A stretch of DNA of 64,000 bases from assembly GCF_900604935.1 (NCBI RefSeq), contig NZ_UWPC01000006.1, forward strand, positions 1 through 64,000, written 5' to 3'. A program made the translations under genes and the position numbers. The stretch is from Vaginisenegalia massiliensis (GTDB taxonomy: Bacteria; Bacillota; Bacilli; Lactobacillales; Aerococcaceae). Shown here one piece after another: positions 7,625-15,151 of this stretch (positions are counted from its first letter, which is position 1; every line of letters begins with the position of its first letter). Under the pieces are notes generated by a model that was not told where the DNA came from, did no database searches, and was given only the letters and a program-made list of their open reading frames with translations.

Positions 7625-8793
7625 GAGACTTTCTCAATCAAAAAGTGAAGGAAATTCAACCGTCAGGCATTCGCAAGTTTTTTGATATTGCGAGTGAAAT
7701 GGAGGAAATCATTTCTTTAGGGGTTGGGGAACCGGATTTTGATACTCCTTGGCATGTTCGTGATGAAGGGATTTTTGCTCTTCAACAAGGGAAAACTTTC
7801 TATACTTCTAATGCGGGATTGTTAGAGTTACGTAAGGAAATTAAATTAAAACTGCAGGAAAAATGCCAGATTTCTTATGATGAATATCATGAAATTCTGG
7901 TTACAGTCGGTGGATCGGAAGCCATTGATTTAGCGTTGCGGGCGACCTTGGAACCGGGTGATGAGGTCATTTATACGGAACCTTGTTATGTTTCCTACTT
8001 ACCGTGTATTACTTTGGCTGATGGAGTTCCGGTGGCGATACCACTTAAAGAAGAGAATCAATTCCGCTTGACACCTGCCGAATTGGCTCAAGCCATCACG
8101 CCAAATACTAAAGCCATTATCCTATCTTTCCCTAATAATCCAACCGGAGCCATTATGGCTAAAGAGGATTTGATGGCTTTGACAGATTTGATAATTGAAC
8201 ATGATTTATTAGTCATTACCGATGAAATCTATGAAGCTCTAAGCTATGGGGATACCCAGCATACATCCATTGTGTCTTTACCTGGCATGGCGGAAAGAAC
8301 GGTTTATATTAATGGTTTTTCCAAGGCTTATGCTATGACTGGTTGGCGCTTGGGGTATTGCTGTGGACCGCGGGCCATCATGGAGCAAATGATTAAAATT
8401 CATCAGTTTGCGATTATGGCAGCGCCTACGACAAGTCAGTATGCTGCTGTGATGGCATTGCGCAATGGCGATGCCGATGTTCAGCGTATGAAGGAATCAT
8501 ATGACCAACGCCGGCGTTTCTTGATCGCTGAGATGGAGCGGTTAGGATTACCTTGTTTTGAACCGCTAGGGGCCTTTTACGTTTTCCCTAATATCTCAGA
8601 ATTTGGTATGAGTTCGGAAGCCTTTGCTATGCGCTTAATTCAGGAAGAACATGTAGCGGTAGTACCTGGGTCAGCTTTTGGTCCATCGGGTGAGGGCTAT
8701 GTGCGGATTTCATACGCTTACTCCATTGACCAATTAAAGACAGCTTTCCAACGAATCGAACGCTTTATCACGCGTTTACGCCAAGAGGATTAG
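7621..8793 (+). CDS. PLP-dependent class I/II aminotransferase
   Basis: A 390-residue fold-type I aminotransferase. The PLP lysine is K235 in GFSKAYAMTGWR; SFPNNPTGA, the D/Y pair in TDEIYEAL and the C-terminal R in GYVRISYAYS are all present. The family includes PatA-type aromatic and N-acetyl-diaminopimelate aminotransferases; substrate specificity cannot be read from the sequence. It overlaps the upstream Lrp gene by 4 bp. Confidence 0.88.
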   Translation: MRDFLNQKVKEIQPSGIRKFFDIASEMEEIISLGVGEPDFDTPWHVRDEGIFALQQGKTFYTSNAGLLELRKEIKLKLQEKCQISYDEYHEILVTVGGSEAIDLALRATLEPGDEVIYTEPCYVSYLPCITLADGVPVAIPLKEENQFRLTPAELAQAITPNTKAIILSFPNNPTGAIMAKEDLMALTDLIIEHDLLVITDEIYEALSYGDTQHTSIVSLPGMAERTVYINGFSKAYAMTGWRLGYCCGPRAIMEQMIKIHQFAIMAAPTTSQYAAVMALRNGDADVQRMKESYDQRRRFLIAEMERLGLPCFEPLGAFYVFPNISEFGMSSEAFAMRLIQEEHVAVVPGSAFGPSGEGYVRISYAYSIDQLKTAFQRIERFITRLRQED

Positions 8794-8857
8794 CGAAATC
8801 TTTCGAAAAAAATGTTAAATTTAAACTAAACTATCTCTAAAATAAGGAGTCGATGAT

Positions 8858-10654
8858 ATGACGGTCTTACCTTTACGTCAAGAACTTGTCCAAGAAGAAA
8901 CCTGGGATTTAAGTTTATTATTCGCCGATCAAACTGCTTTCGAAACTGCCATGGCGGAATTGAAAGAGCAAGCTGACCATTTTGTGACATATAAAGGTCG
9001 CTTAGATCAAAAAGATATCCTACTGTCAGCTCTTGAAGCCTATGAAAAGCTATCCATCTTAGCAACTAGAGTCTTTCACTATGCTTCACTGGCTTATGAA
9101 GTAGACAAGCTAAGTGAAGTGAATGAACAAAATCAAGCGGCTGTTGATCATTTAGAAGAATATGTTGGGCAGAAGACCTCCTTCTTTTTACCTGAACTTG
9201 GTCAATTAGAAGCGGAGTATTTAACTGACTTGATGGCAGATAGTCAAGGTCAACCATTCCGTTTCTTCCTTGAAGAAGTGGTACGCACCAAGCAGACGCG
9301 TTTAGCGGGTCCAGTTGAAGAAGCCTTGTCCGCTTTGTCAGGTTCGATTTATTCTAATTACAAAGCTTACCTTAACACTAAATTTCAAGATTTATCGTTT
9401 GATGATTTCCAAGCGAATGGACAAACCTATGGCAATTCCTTTGTGGGATTTGAAGGGGATTATGAAGCTCATCCGGACAAGGAAGTTCGTCGCGCAGCGT
9501 GGCAATCCTTCCATCAAGGGTTAGCGAAGTATCAACATACCTTCGCTTTGAACTATATTCAACACGTTCAAACTGAAAAGAAAATGGCAACTTTACGCGG
9601 TTTTGATTCGGTTATTGATTACTTATTATTTGACCAAAAAGTGACGCGCGAAGCCTATAATCGTCAAATTGACGTGATTATGAAAGAATTGAGTCCAGTT
9701 ATGCAACGCTATGCTAAGTTATTAGCCAAAGCCCATCAAATTTCGGATATGAGCTTGGCTGATATCAAAATCGCTTATTCAGCAGCTGATACGAAGAAAG
9801 TCTCTATTGCTGAAACGCAAGACTTGATTGAATCGTGTTTTGCTGTCTTTGGTCAAGAATATAGCCAGATTGTTCATCGTTCATTCGCTGAACGCTGGAT
9901 TGATTATCCAATGAATCAAACAAAATCGACTGGTGGCTTCAATGCGACTATCTATGATGGCCCAAGTTATACCTTATTAAACTGGACGGGTCTTTTAAAT
10001 GAAGTCTTGACCTTGGCACATGAATTAGGTCATGCTGCTCATTTTGAATTGACATATGATAATCAACTTTGTATCACACCAGAAACCAGTCTCTACTTTG
10101 TTGAGGCGCCATCGACAGCTAATGAGGTTATTATGTGTCAATACTTGCTCCAACAACCACTAACAGCCTCACAAAAACAAAATCTTTTAGCAGGTTTTAT
10201 TGCTAATACTTATTTCCATAATATGGTGACCCATTTATTGGAAGCGGCCTTTCAGCGTAAAGTATATGAAGCAGTTGACCGTCAACAAGCTCTTAATGCC
10301 AAGAAATTAAATCAATTCTTTAAAGAGGTCTTAGAGGAATTCTGGGGCGATGCAGTGATTGTTAATGAAGGAGCCGAATTAACCTGGATGCGGCAACCTC
10401 ATTATTTCTTGGGCTTATATTCGTATACCTATTCAGCTGGGTTAACGATTGGAACTCAAGTAGGGCAAGAAGTAGCTAAAGGCAACCAAGACACGATTCA
10501 GCGTTGGATAGATGCTTTAAAAGCGGGAGGTTCTCTATCACCGCTCGAATTAGCTGATAAAGCAGGCGTTTCTATGCATGATGATCAAGCTCTAAAAGCA
10601 GCCATCGCCTATGTCGATCATTTAATTGATCAAATCGAGGAGTTAAATGACTAG
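8858..10654 (+). CDS. pepF: Oligoendopeptidase F (M3 metallopeptidase)
   Basis: A 598-residue cytoplasmic zinc peptidase that cleaves short peptides. HELGH at residues 388-392 supplies two zinc ligands and the catalytic Glu, with the third ligand in the downstream ETSLYFVEAPSTANE helix. The length and the N-terminal helical domain match PepF. The RBS AATAAGGAG precedes the ATG. It is a single-gene unit followed by a terminator. Confidence 0.93.
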   Translation: MTVLPLRQELVQEETWDLSLLFADQTAFETAMAELKEQADHFVTYKGRLDQKDILLSALEAYEKLSILATRVFHYASLAYEVDKLSEVNEQNQAAVDHLEEYVGQKTSFFLPELGQLEAEYLTDLMADSQGQPFRFFLEEVVRTKQTRLAGPVEEALSALSGSIYSNYKAYLNTKFQDLSFDDFQANGQTYGNSFVGFEGDYEAHPDKEVRRAAWQSFHQGLAKYQHTFALNYIQHVQTEKKMATLRGFDSVIDYLLFDQKVTREAYNRQIDVIMKELSPVMQRYAKLLAKAHQISDMSLADIKIAYSAADTKKVSIAETQDLIESCFAVFGQEYSQIVHRSFAERWIDYPMNQTKSTGGFNATIYDGPSYTLLNWTGLLNEVLTLAHELGHAAHFELTYDNQLCITPETSLYFVEAPSTANEVIMCQYLLQQPLTASQKQNLLAGFIANTYFHNMVTHLLEAAFQRKVYEAVDRQQALNAKKLNQFFKEVLEEFWGDAVIVNEGAELTWMRQPHYFLGLYSYTYSAGLTIGTQVGQEVAKGNQDTIQRWIDALKAGGSLSPLELADKAGVSMHDDQALKAAIAYVDHLIDQIEELND

Positions 10655-10739
10655 GCTAGTCAAGATTTCAGCAGCGTTACAAAGATAACAAGGGAAACGC
10701 ACAAGCGGGCAAACTTAACAATTTAGTTGCAATTGGCAA

Positions 10740-10788
10740 CAAGGGGATTAAAGCTCATTAACAATCTGAGCTTTTTCCCCTTTTTTTG
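10740..10788 (+). terminator. Terminator downstream of pepF
   Basis: A long stem, AAGGGGATTAAAGCTC (10741-10756) against GAGCTTTTTCCCCTT (10768-10782), ends in TTTTTTT. It could also be an attenuator for the gene at 10886, since it sits 100 bp before it. Confidence 0.8.
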
Positions 10789-10797
10789 TTTGTAATT

Positions 10798-10863
10798 GGT
10801 TAAAATGGGGCGGTAACCAAAACTTGCCGTCAATTGACGGCTGAGCAGAGCGAGTTTTCTGCC
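10798..10863 (+). promoter_or_regulatory. Structured leader upstream of the LysM-3D gene
   Basis: Three adjoining helices can form in the 98-nt leader: GGTTA/TAACC (10798-10818), the perfect palindrome GCCGTCAATTGACGGC (10826-10841), and GCAGA/TCTGC (10845-10862). The RBS AAAGGAG follows. This density of pairing suggests a cis-acting RNA; I cannot assign a class. Confidence 0.4.
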
Positions 10864-10885
10864 AACAAAAGGAGTTAATAGATAG

Positions 10886-11899
10886 ATGAATAAATCGTTA
10901 AAATTAATGACCAGTGCTGCTTTATTATTAAGTTCTATGCCTTTAGCTAGCTTACCAGCGGTTCAAGCCCAAGAAAGCCACACAAGTGTGTGGGTAGCGC
11001 GTTCAGTTGAAGAAATTTTGTCAGCTATGAAAGCGGGAGCCTATGGACAAGATAAGGCATATGAAGTTCAATGGGGTGACACCTTATCTTCGATTGCTGA
11101 GGCGATAAATATTCCCTTAGCTGATCTAGCCGCTATCAATAATATTGATAATGTGGATATGATTATGGCAGGTTCTGTGCTCTATTTTGATGCGCAAAAC
11201 AAAACTTTAACCTATGCACAACCACAAGGAAATGTAGTGACGGTTTCTACCGACAATGGCCAAATCGTGGATAATTCGATGAATGCTCAAGAAGTTTATG
11301 CTAAAGTGGATCAAAAATTAGCCGAAGAAACAACAGCTGCAGCCACAGCTGTAGTAGAAGCGACACCTGAATGGGTTGCGCCAGAAACGACGACAGTTAA
11401 TGAAACAAGTAGTCAGACGGCTGAAAGCTCTAGCGAAAGTCAAGCTTCTCAAACAGAAGTGGCTAGTGAGACAAGTAGCGAAAGCCAAGAGTCAATAACG
11501 CAAGTTGAAACCAGCCAAGCACCTACAACCGAGGTGACTACTGAACCAACAACCGAAGTAACAACTGAAGCTACTACTCAAGCTCCAGCTGAAACGACTT
11601 CTGCTGAAGCCACTCAAGGGCGGGCTGTTCAAGTCGAAGCAACGGCTTATTCATATAACCAACCTGAATTATCGACGATGACAGCCTCTGGAATTGATTT
11701 ATCACAAAATCCAAATGTGATTGCCGTGGATCCATCCGTTATTCCTTTGGGATCAACTGTATATATTCCAGGTTATGGAACGTTTATTGCCGGTGATACA
11801 GGTGGTGCCATTGTGGGTAATCGCATTGACATCCATATGACGGATTTAAGTGCGGCGATGGCCTTTGGTCGTCAAAGTTTAACCGTCTACGTTCAATAA
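10886..11899 (+). CDS. Secreted LysM and 3D-domain cell-wall protein (YocH-like)
   Basis: A 337-residue secreted protein. Residues 1-28 are a signal peptide ending AVQAQE. Residues about 57-102 are a LysM peptidoglycan-binding domain (YEVQWGDTLSSIA...). A Ser/Thr/Glu-rich linker spans about 140-245. Residues about 250-337 form a 3D (Asp-Asp-Asp) domain with VDPSVIPLGS, AGDTGGAI and RIDIH, the catalytic aspartate pattern of the MltA-like/YocH lytic transglycosylases. It is most likely a peptidoglycan-remodelling enzyme at the cell surface. The leader is unusually structured. Confidence 0.88.
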   Translation: MNKSLKLMTSAALLLSSMPLASLPAVQAQESHTSVWVARSVEEILSAMKAGAYGQDKAYEVQWGDTLSSIAEAINIPLADLAAINNIDNVDMIMAGSVLYFDAQNKTLTYAQPQGNVVTVSTDNGQIVDNSMNAQEVYAKVDQKLAEETTAAATAVVEATPEWVAPETTTVNETSSQTAESSSESQASQTEVASETSSESQESITQVETSQAPTTEVTTEPTTEVTTEATTQAPAETTSAEATQGRAVQVEATAYSYNQPELSTMTASGIDLSQNPNVIAVDPSVIPLGSTVYIPGYGTFIAGDTGGAIVGNRIDIHMTDLSAAMAFGRQSLTVYVQ

Positions 11900-11915
11900 A
11901 ATATTGTAAATAAAT

Positions 11916-11970
11916 AAACCCCGTTTCTTTCCGGACAAATGGAAAGCGACGGGGTTTCTTTACTTTTTTG
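11916..11970. terminator. Bidirectional terminator between LysM-3D gene and AEC permease
   Basis: AAACCCCGT...TTCTTTCC pairs with GGAAAG...ACGGGGTTT around loop GGACAAAT and is followed by CTTTACTTTTTT. The genes on either side converge on it. Confidence 0.8.
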
Positions 11971-11983
11971 ATTATGACTGACT

Positions 11984-13033
11984 TTAGAAGAGATGCAAGA
12001 GGGCTAACTCTTGAAGGACCAGAATCCATAGTGGTAAGGTACAGATTGCGATAATGGTCGAAAGAAGGGAAGCTTCAGCAGTCAGCTGAGTTTCGCGATC
12101 AAAATTGATGGAATAAGTGGCGGTAACGGTCGAAGTAGGCGTTGCCATCATAATGACGGTCACGGCTAAGGCGACTAAGTTAAAATCAAATAAACCGAAT
12201 AGTTTTAAAAGGAAAACCCCGACCATGTTGATGATGGGAACAAGGATAATTTTAATAAAACTGTAATACCAGATTAATTTGTGTTTGAGTGCTTCTTTAA
12301 AATCAACTTCAGCTAATTGGCAGCCAATAGCTAGCCATGAAAGAGGAGTTGATAGGCTGCTTAGATATTTTAACGGTTGATACAACCAAGGAGCCGTTAC
12401 ATCAATTCGCAGGAAAGATACCTGTTCTGCTCCAACCTTTACTTGGGGAAGAAAATCCTGACCTAGCCAAGTAAAGAGGCCGAGGAAAGTAGCAACCACA
12501 ATGAGGTTGCCAAAGACTTCTTTGAGGTTCTTCTTAGTAAATTGAAGGCCAGACATGGCGACATAAGCCCAAGTGTAAAGGAACATGCGATAGCCAATAT
12601 TAAAGATATTAGCGTAAATCGTTCCTTCATCGCCGTAAATGGCGGAAATAATCGGAATAGCAAAGAAAGTCGTTGAGCCAAAAATGCTCAAGACGCTGAG
12701 ACTCGTGCGACGATCCTTGGGATAACGTAAGTAGAAAACAGGCGTCAAAAAGATAAGGATCATGTAAATCGCTATCCCCCAAATCAGCATACCCAAACTT
12801 TGTTTAATAGCCTCAGTTTGAATAGGCTTGATAAAGGCGGTGAGAGCCAGAGCAGGCAAAGCAAGTTTCATGACAACTTGGGAGATAATCTTACTAGTAT
12901 TAGCATCGAGTATTTGGCGGTAACGGGCTATATAACCTAAACCAATTACAATCAGCGTAGAACTTATGGTTCCTACCACGGTATCATTGGTAAAGGTGCG
13001 TATAAGGGTATCGTAAAAGGTCAACTTAACCAT
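11984..13033 (-). CDS. AEC (auxin efflux carrier) family permease
   Basis: A membrane protein of about 349 residues with about ten hydrophobic segments in the two-bundle pattern of the AEC family (bile acid:Na+ symporter-like fold), whose bacterial members carry malate, malonate and other organic anions. The conserved TPTSTVTATYSINFDRE stretch near the C-terminus fits the family. Start choice: the frame is open to a TTG at 13054, but neither start has a strong RBS; I prefer the ATG at 13033. The gene lies downstream of a 120-bp-period repeat region. Confidence 0.82.
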   Translation of the reverse strand: MVKLTFYDTLIRTFTNDTVVGTISSTLIVIGLGYIARYRQILDANTSKIISQVVMKLALPALALTAFIKPIQTEAIKQSLGMLIWGIAIYMILIFLTPVFYLRYPKDRRTSLSVLSIFGSTTFFAIPIISAIYGDEGTIYANIFNIGYRMFLYTWAYVAMSGLQFTKKNLKEVFGNLIVVATFLGLFTWLGQDFLPQVKVGAEQVSFLRIDVTAPWLYQPLKYLSSLSTPLSWLAIGCQLAEVDFKEALKHKLIWYYSFIKIILVPIINMVGVFLLKLFGLFDFNLVALAVTVIMMATPTSTVTATYSINFDRETQLTAEASLLSTIIAICTLPLWILVLQELALLHLF

Positions 13034-13146
13034 CCATTCATCTTTGATAGCCAAAGTATATGCGTAACTTCATTAGATTGCAATGAATTTTTAATCTACT
13101 TGCCTAGATTTTGCCCACAAATTAAATAGATGGATTTAGAATGAAC

Positions 13147-13186
13147 AAGCCCCTTCTTAAAAAATTTAAGAAGGAGCTTGTTTTCG
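13147..13186. terminator. Hairpin terminator upstream of the AEC gene
   Basis: CAAGCCCCTTCTTAA and TTAAGAAGGAGCTTG form a long hairpin around AAAAAT, followed on the plus strand by TTTTCGTCTTTT. It lies between the repeat array and the AEC start and may block transcription from either side. Confidence 0.5.
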
Positions 13187-13197
13187 TCTTTTGAAGA

Positions 13198-13475
13198 AGT
13201 GATTCGAAGCTGACCGCACGTTATCACTTTTTATGAAATCTAGTTCGTCAGCTCAACTCTGACCTCCATTTGTCTAAAGTCGCGTGTTTAGCTAACGCTA
13301 ATCTACACGCTTTGCCAAATGCTTCAGAGCTGACCGAGCTTCCTCACTTTTTATCGAATCCAGCTCTCCTTTGCAGAAATGACCTCCACTTTGTTTAAGC
13401 TTCTAGCTTGCAGGACAAGCGTCGTCGCTTAAGGCAAAGTGATTCATTTCTTAACGCAAATTCTCACTTTTTATC
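13198..13475. repeat. Degenerate tandem repeat, 120-bp period (2.3 copies)
   Basis: Units begin at 13201, 13321 and 13441, exactly 120 bp apart. Shared blocks are the unit start (GATTC or GCTTC), AGCTGACCG, TCACTTTTTAT, GAATC/AAATC, and TGACCTCCA followed by TTTGT. Each of the two full copies carries a central inverted repeat whose stem sequence differs (AAAGTCGCGTGT.../...ACACGCTTT and TTTAAGC/GCTTAAG). The region fills most of the 440-bp gap between the purine permease and the AEC gene and holds no convincing gene. Confidence 0.6.
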
Positions 13476-14933
13476 TTACATTATAGCGAGTAATACGAAG
13501 TTTAGGATGAAGAGGGCGACGGAGACCCAAAGGATTGGATGAATTTCTTTTGCTTTGCCTTGGATAATTTTGATAAGGGCATACATGATAAAGCCAGCGG
13601 CGATACCATAAGAAATCGAGTAAGCTAAGCCCATAAAGATTGAGGCAAAGAATGCAGGAATAGCTTCGCCAAGATCGTCCCATTGAATGTCACTTAATGA
13701 AGAAAGCATCATGACACCGACAATGATTAAAGCTGGAGCAGTCGCAGCAGCTGGAATAATGCCAGCTAAAGGTGCAATGAAAATAGTTAAGAAGAATAAA
13801 ATTGATGTAACGACTGACGTTAAACCAGTACGACCACCAATACCGATTCCAGCAGCCGATTCGATGAAGACGGTTGTGTTTGATGTACCGAAAAGAGCGC
13901 CGATAAAGGTTCCGATTGAATCACCGAAAAGAGCTTTATCCATTTTGGAGTTGAAACCAGAACCTTCTTCAAGGGCTTTTTCGTCCTCGTATGAGAAGAT
14001 ACCTGATTTGCGTCCGGTACCTAAGAAAGTTCCAACTGTATCAAAAATATCAGATAAAGAGAAAGCGAAGATAGTCATTAACACTAACGGTAATTTACTC
14101 AAATCACTAAAGAGGGAAGGTAAACCAGCTGGAGTGAAAATGACCAAGAAGGTTTTACCTAAATCGTTAAACGCACTGGCAAGGGAGTTTTGTTGAGCAC
14201 CTAAACTAGAGAAGTCAATTAAGCCCATTGGAATTGCTAGAAAAGTAGAGGCGATGATGCCTATTAATAGGGCTCCTTTAACTTTACGGATAATTAAGAT
14301 AACGGTGATAATTAAACCTAATAAGGCTAATTGGGTAGATGGCTGAGTAAAGTCAACCAAGGCTGGGACAATTCCTGAATTGGATACAACGGAATGGATA
14401 CCATCTTGGAAGTTAGTCGCTTTTGGATCGCCACCGTTAATAGCAATGATGTTAAAGCCATCGGTCGTGAATTGGAGTAAGTTAGCATTTTTAATCCCGA
14501 TATAGGCGATGAAAACACCAATTCCGGCTGAAATACCAGACTGAAGTGATTCAGGAATCGATTTGATTAAGAGTTTACGTACTTTAGTAACAGTAACTAA
14601 AACATTTAAAATACCACAGATAAATACCATGGATAAGGCTTGTTGCCAAGTAAAACCTAGACCAAAGCAAACGGTAAAAGTGAAGAAAGCATTAAGCCCC
14701 ATACCAGGTGCAAGTGCGTAAGGAACGTTGGCAAATAGTCCCATAAATAAAGTTGAAATAGCGGCAGCAAAGATTGTAGCTAAGAAGACCGCTTGAGTGG
14801 GCATACCTGATAGCGATAAAATGGACGGGTTGACAAAAACGATATAAGACATCGCTAAATAAGTGGTTAAACCAGCCATGACTTCAGTTGAGACAGTCGT
14901 GTTGTTCTCACTTAATTTGAAAAATTTTTCCAA
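13476..14933 (-). CDS. NCS2/AzgA-type purine (guanine/hypoxanthine) permease
   Basis: A 485-residue transporter with about 12-14 membrane segments. It carries the AzgA/PbuG-type blocks NVPYALAPGMGLNAFFT in TM3 and FGTSNTTVFIESAAGIGIGGRTG, which hold the substrate-binding residues. It imports guanine, hypoxanthine or adenine by proton symport. The length fits PbuG/PbuO rather than the uracil/xanthine branch. A canonical promoter lies upstream; I see no purine riboswitch core in the 40-nt leader. RBS AGGAGGA. Confidence 0.9.
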   Translation of the reverse strand: MEKFFKLSENNTTVSTEVMAGLTTYLAMSYIVFVNPSILSLSGMPTQAVFLATIFAAAISTLFMGLFANVPYALAPGMGLNAFFTFTVCFGLGFTWQQALSMVFICGILNVLVTVTKVRKLLIKSIPESLQSGISAGIGVFIAYIGIKNANLLQFTTDGFNIIAINGGDPKATNFQDGIHSVVSNSGIVPALVDFTQPSTQLALLGLIITVILIIRKVKGALLIGIIASTFLAIPMGLIDFSSLGAQQNSLASAFNDLGKTFLVIFTPAGLPSLFSDLSKLPLVLMTIFAFSLSDIFDTVGTFLGTGRKSGIFSYEDEKALEEGSGFNSKMDKALFGDSIGTFIGALFGTSNTTVFIESAAGIGIGGRTGLTSVVTSILFFLTIFIAPLAGIIPAAATAPALIIVGVMMLSSLSDIQWDDLGEAIPAFFASIFMGLAYSISYGIAAGFIMYALIKIIQGKAKEIHPILWVSVALFILNFVLLAIM

Positions 14934-14974
14934 AAATAATTCCTCCTAAAAATAAAATAAATGATTACTTTGAG

Positions 14975-15002
14975 AGTATAACACAAAGTGTGCGTCTGTC
15001 AT
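14975..15002 (-). promoter_or_regulatory. Promoter of the purine permease gene
   Basis: On the minus strand ATGACA (15002-14997) and TATACT (14980-14975) are separated by 16 bp. The spacer contains the imperfect palindrome ACACTTTGTGT, a possible repressor site. Confidence 0.6.
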
Positions 15003-15052
15003 CATAAAGATAAACATTTCAATGGTTAAAAAGTCTTAAAGTTCGTGTTTTT

Positions 15053-15115
15053 GTACGTGTGCGAATCATATCCTTAAATAATGGGGAAATATGTTATAAT
15101 GAACTGTACGTGTGC
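15053..15115 (+). promoter_or_regulatory. tex promoter flanked by GTACGTGTGC direct repeats
   Basis: An extended -10, TGTTATAAT (15092-15100), lies about 50 bp before tex. Exact copies of GTACGTGTGC occur at 15053-15062 and 15106-15115, one upstream of the promoter and one at the start of the transcript, 53 bp apart. This is the arrangement expected of a looping repressor or a two-site regulator. Confidence 0.45.
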
Positions 15116-15151
15116 AATCGCACCAGATTGATGTAAGAACGGAGAGATAGG

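Noticed and set aside
13687-14196. 169-codon plus-strand frame inside the purine permease gene
   Set aside because: It is antisense to a clear transporter, with low-complexity Lys/Pro/Val composition and no start signals.
14934-14974. Purine riboswitch before the purine permease
   Set aside because: The leader is only about 35 nt and lacks the three-helix aptamer.
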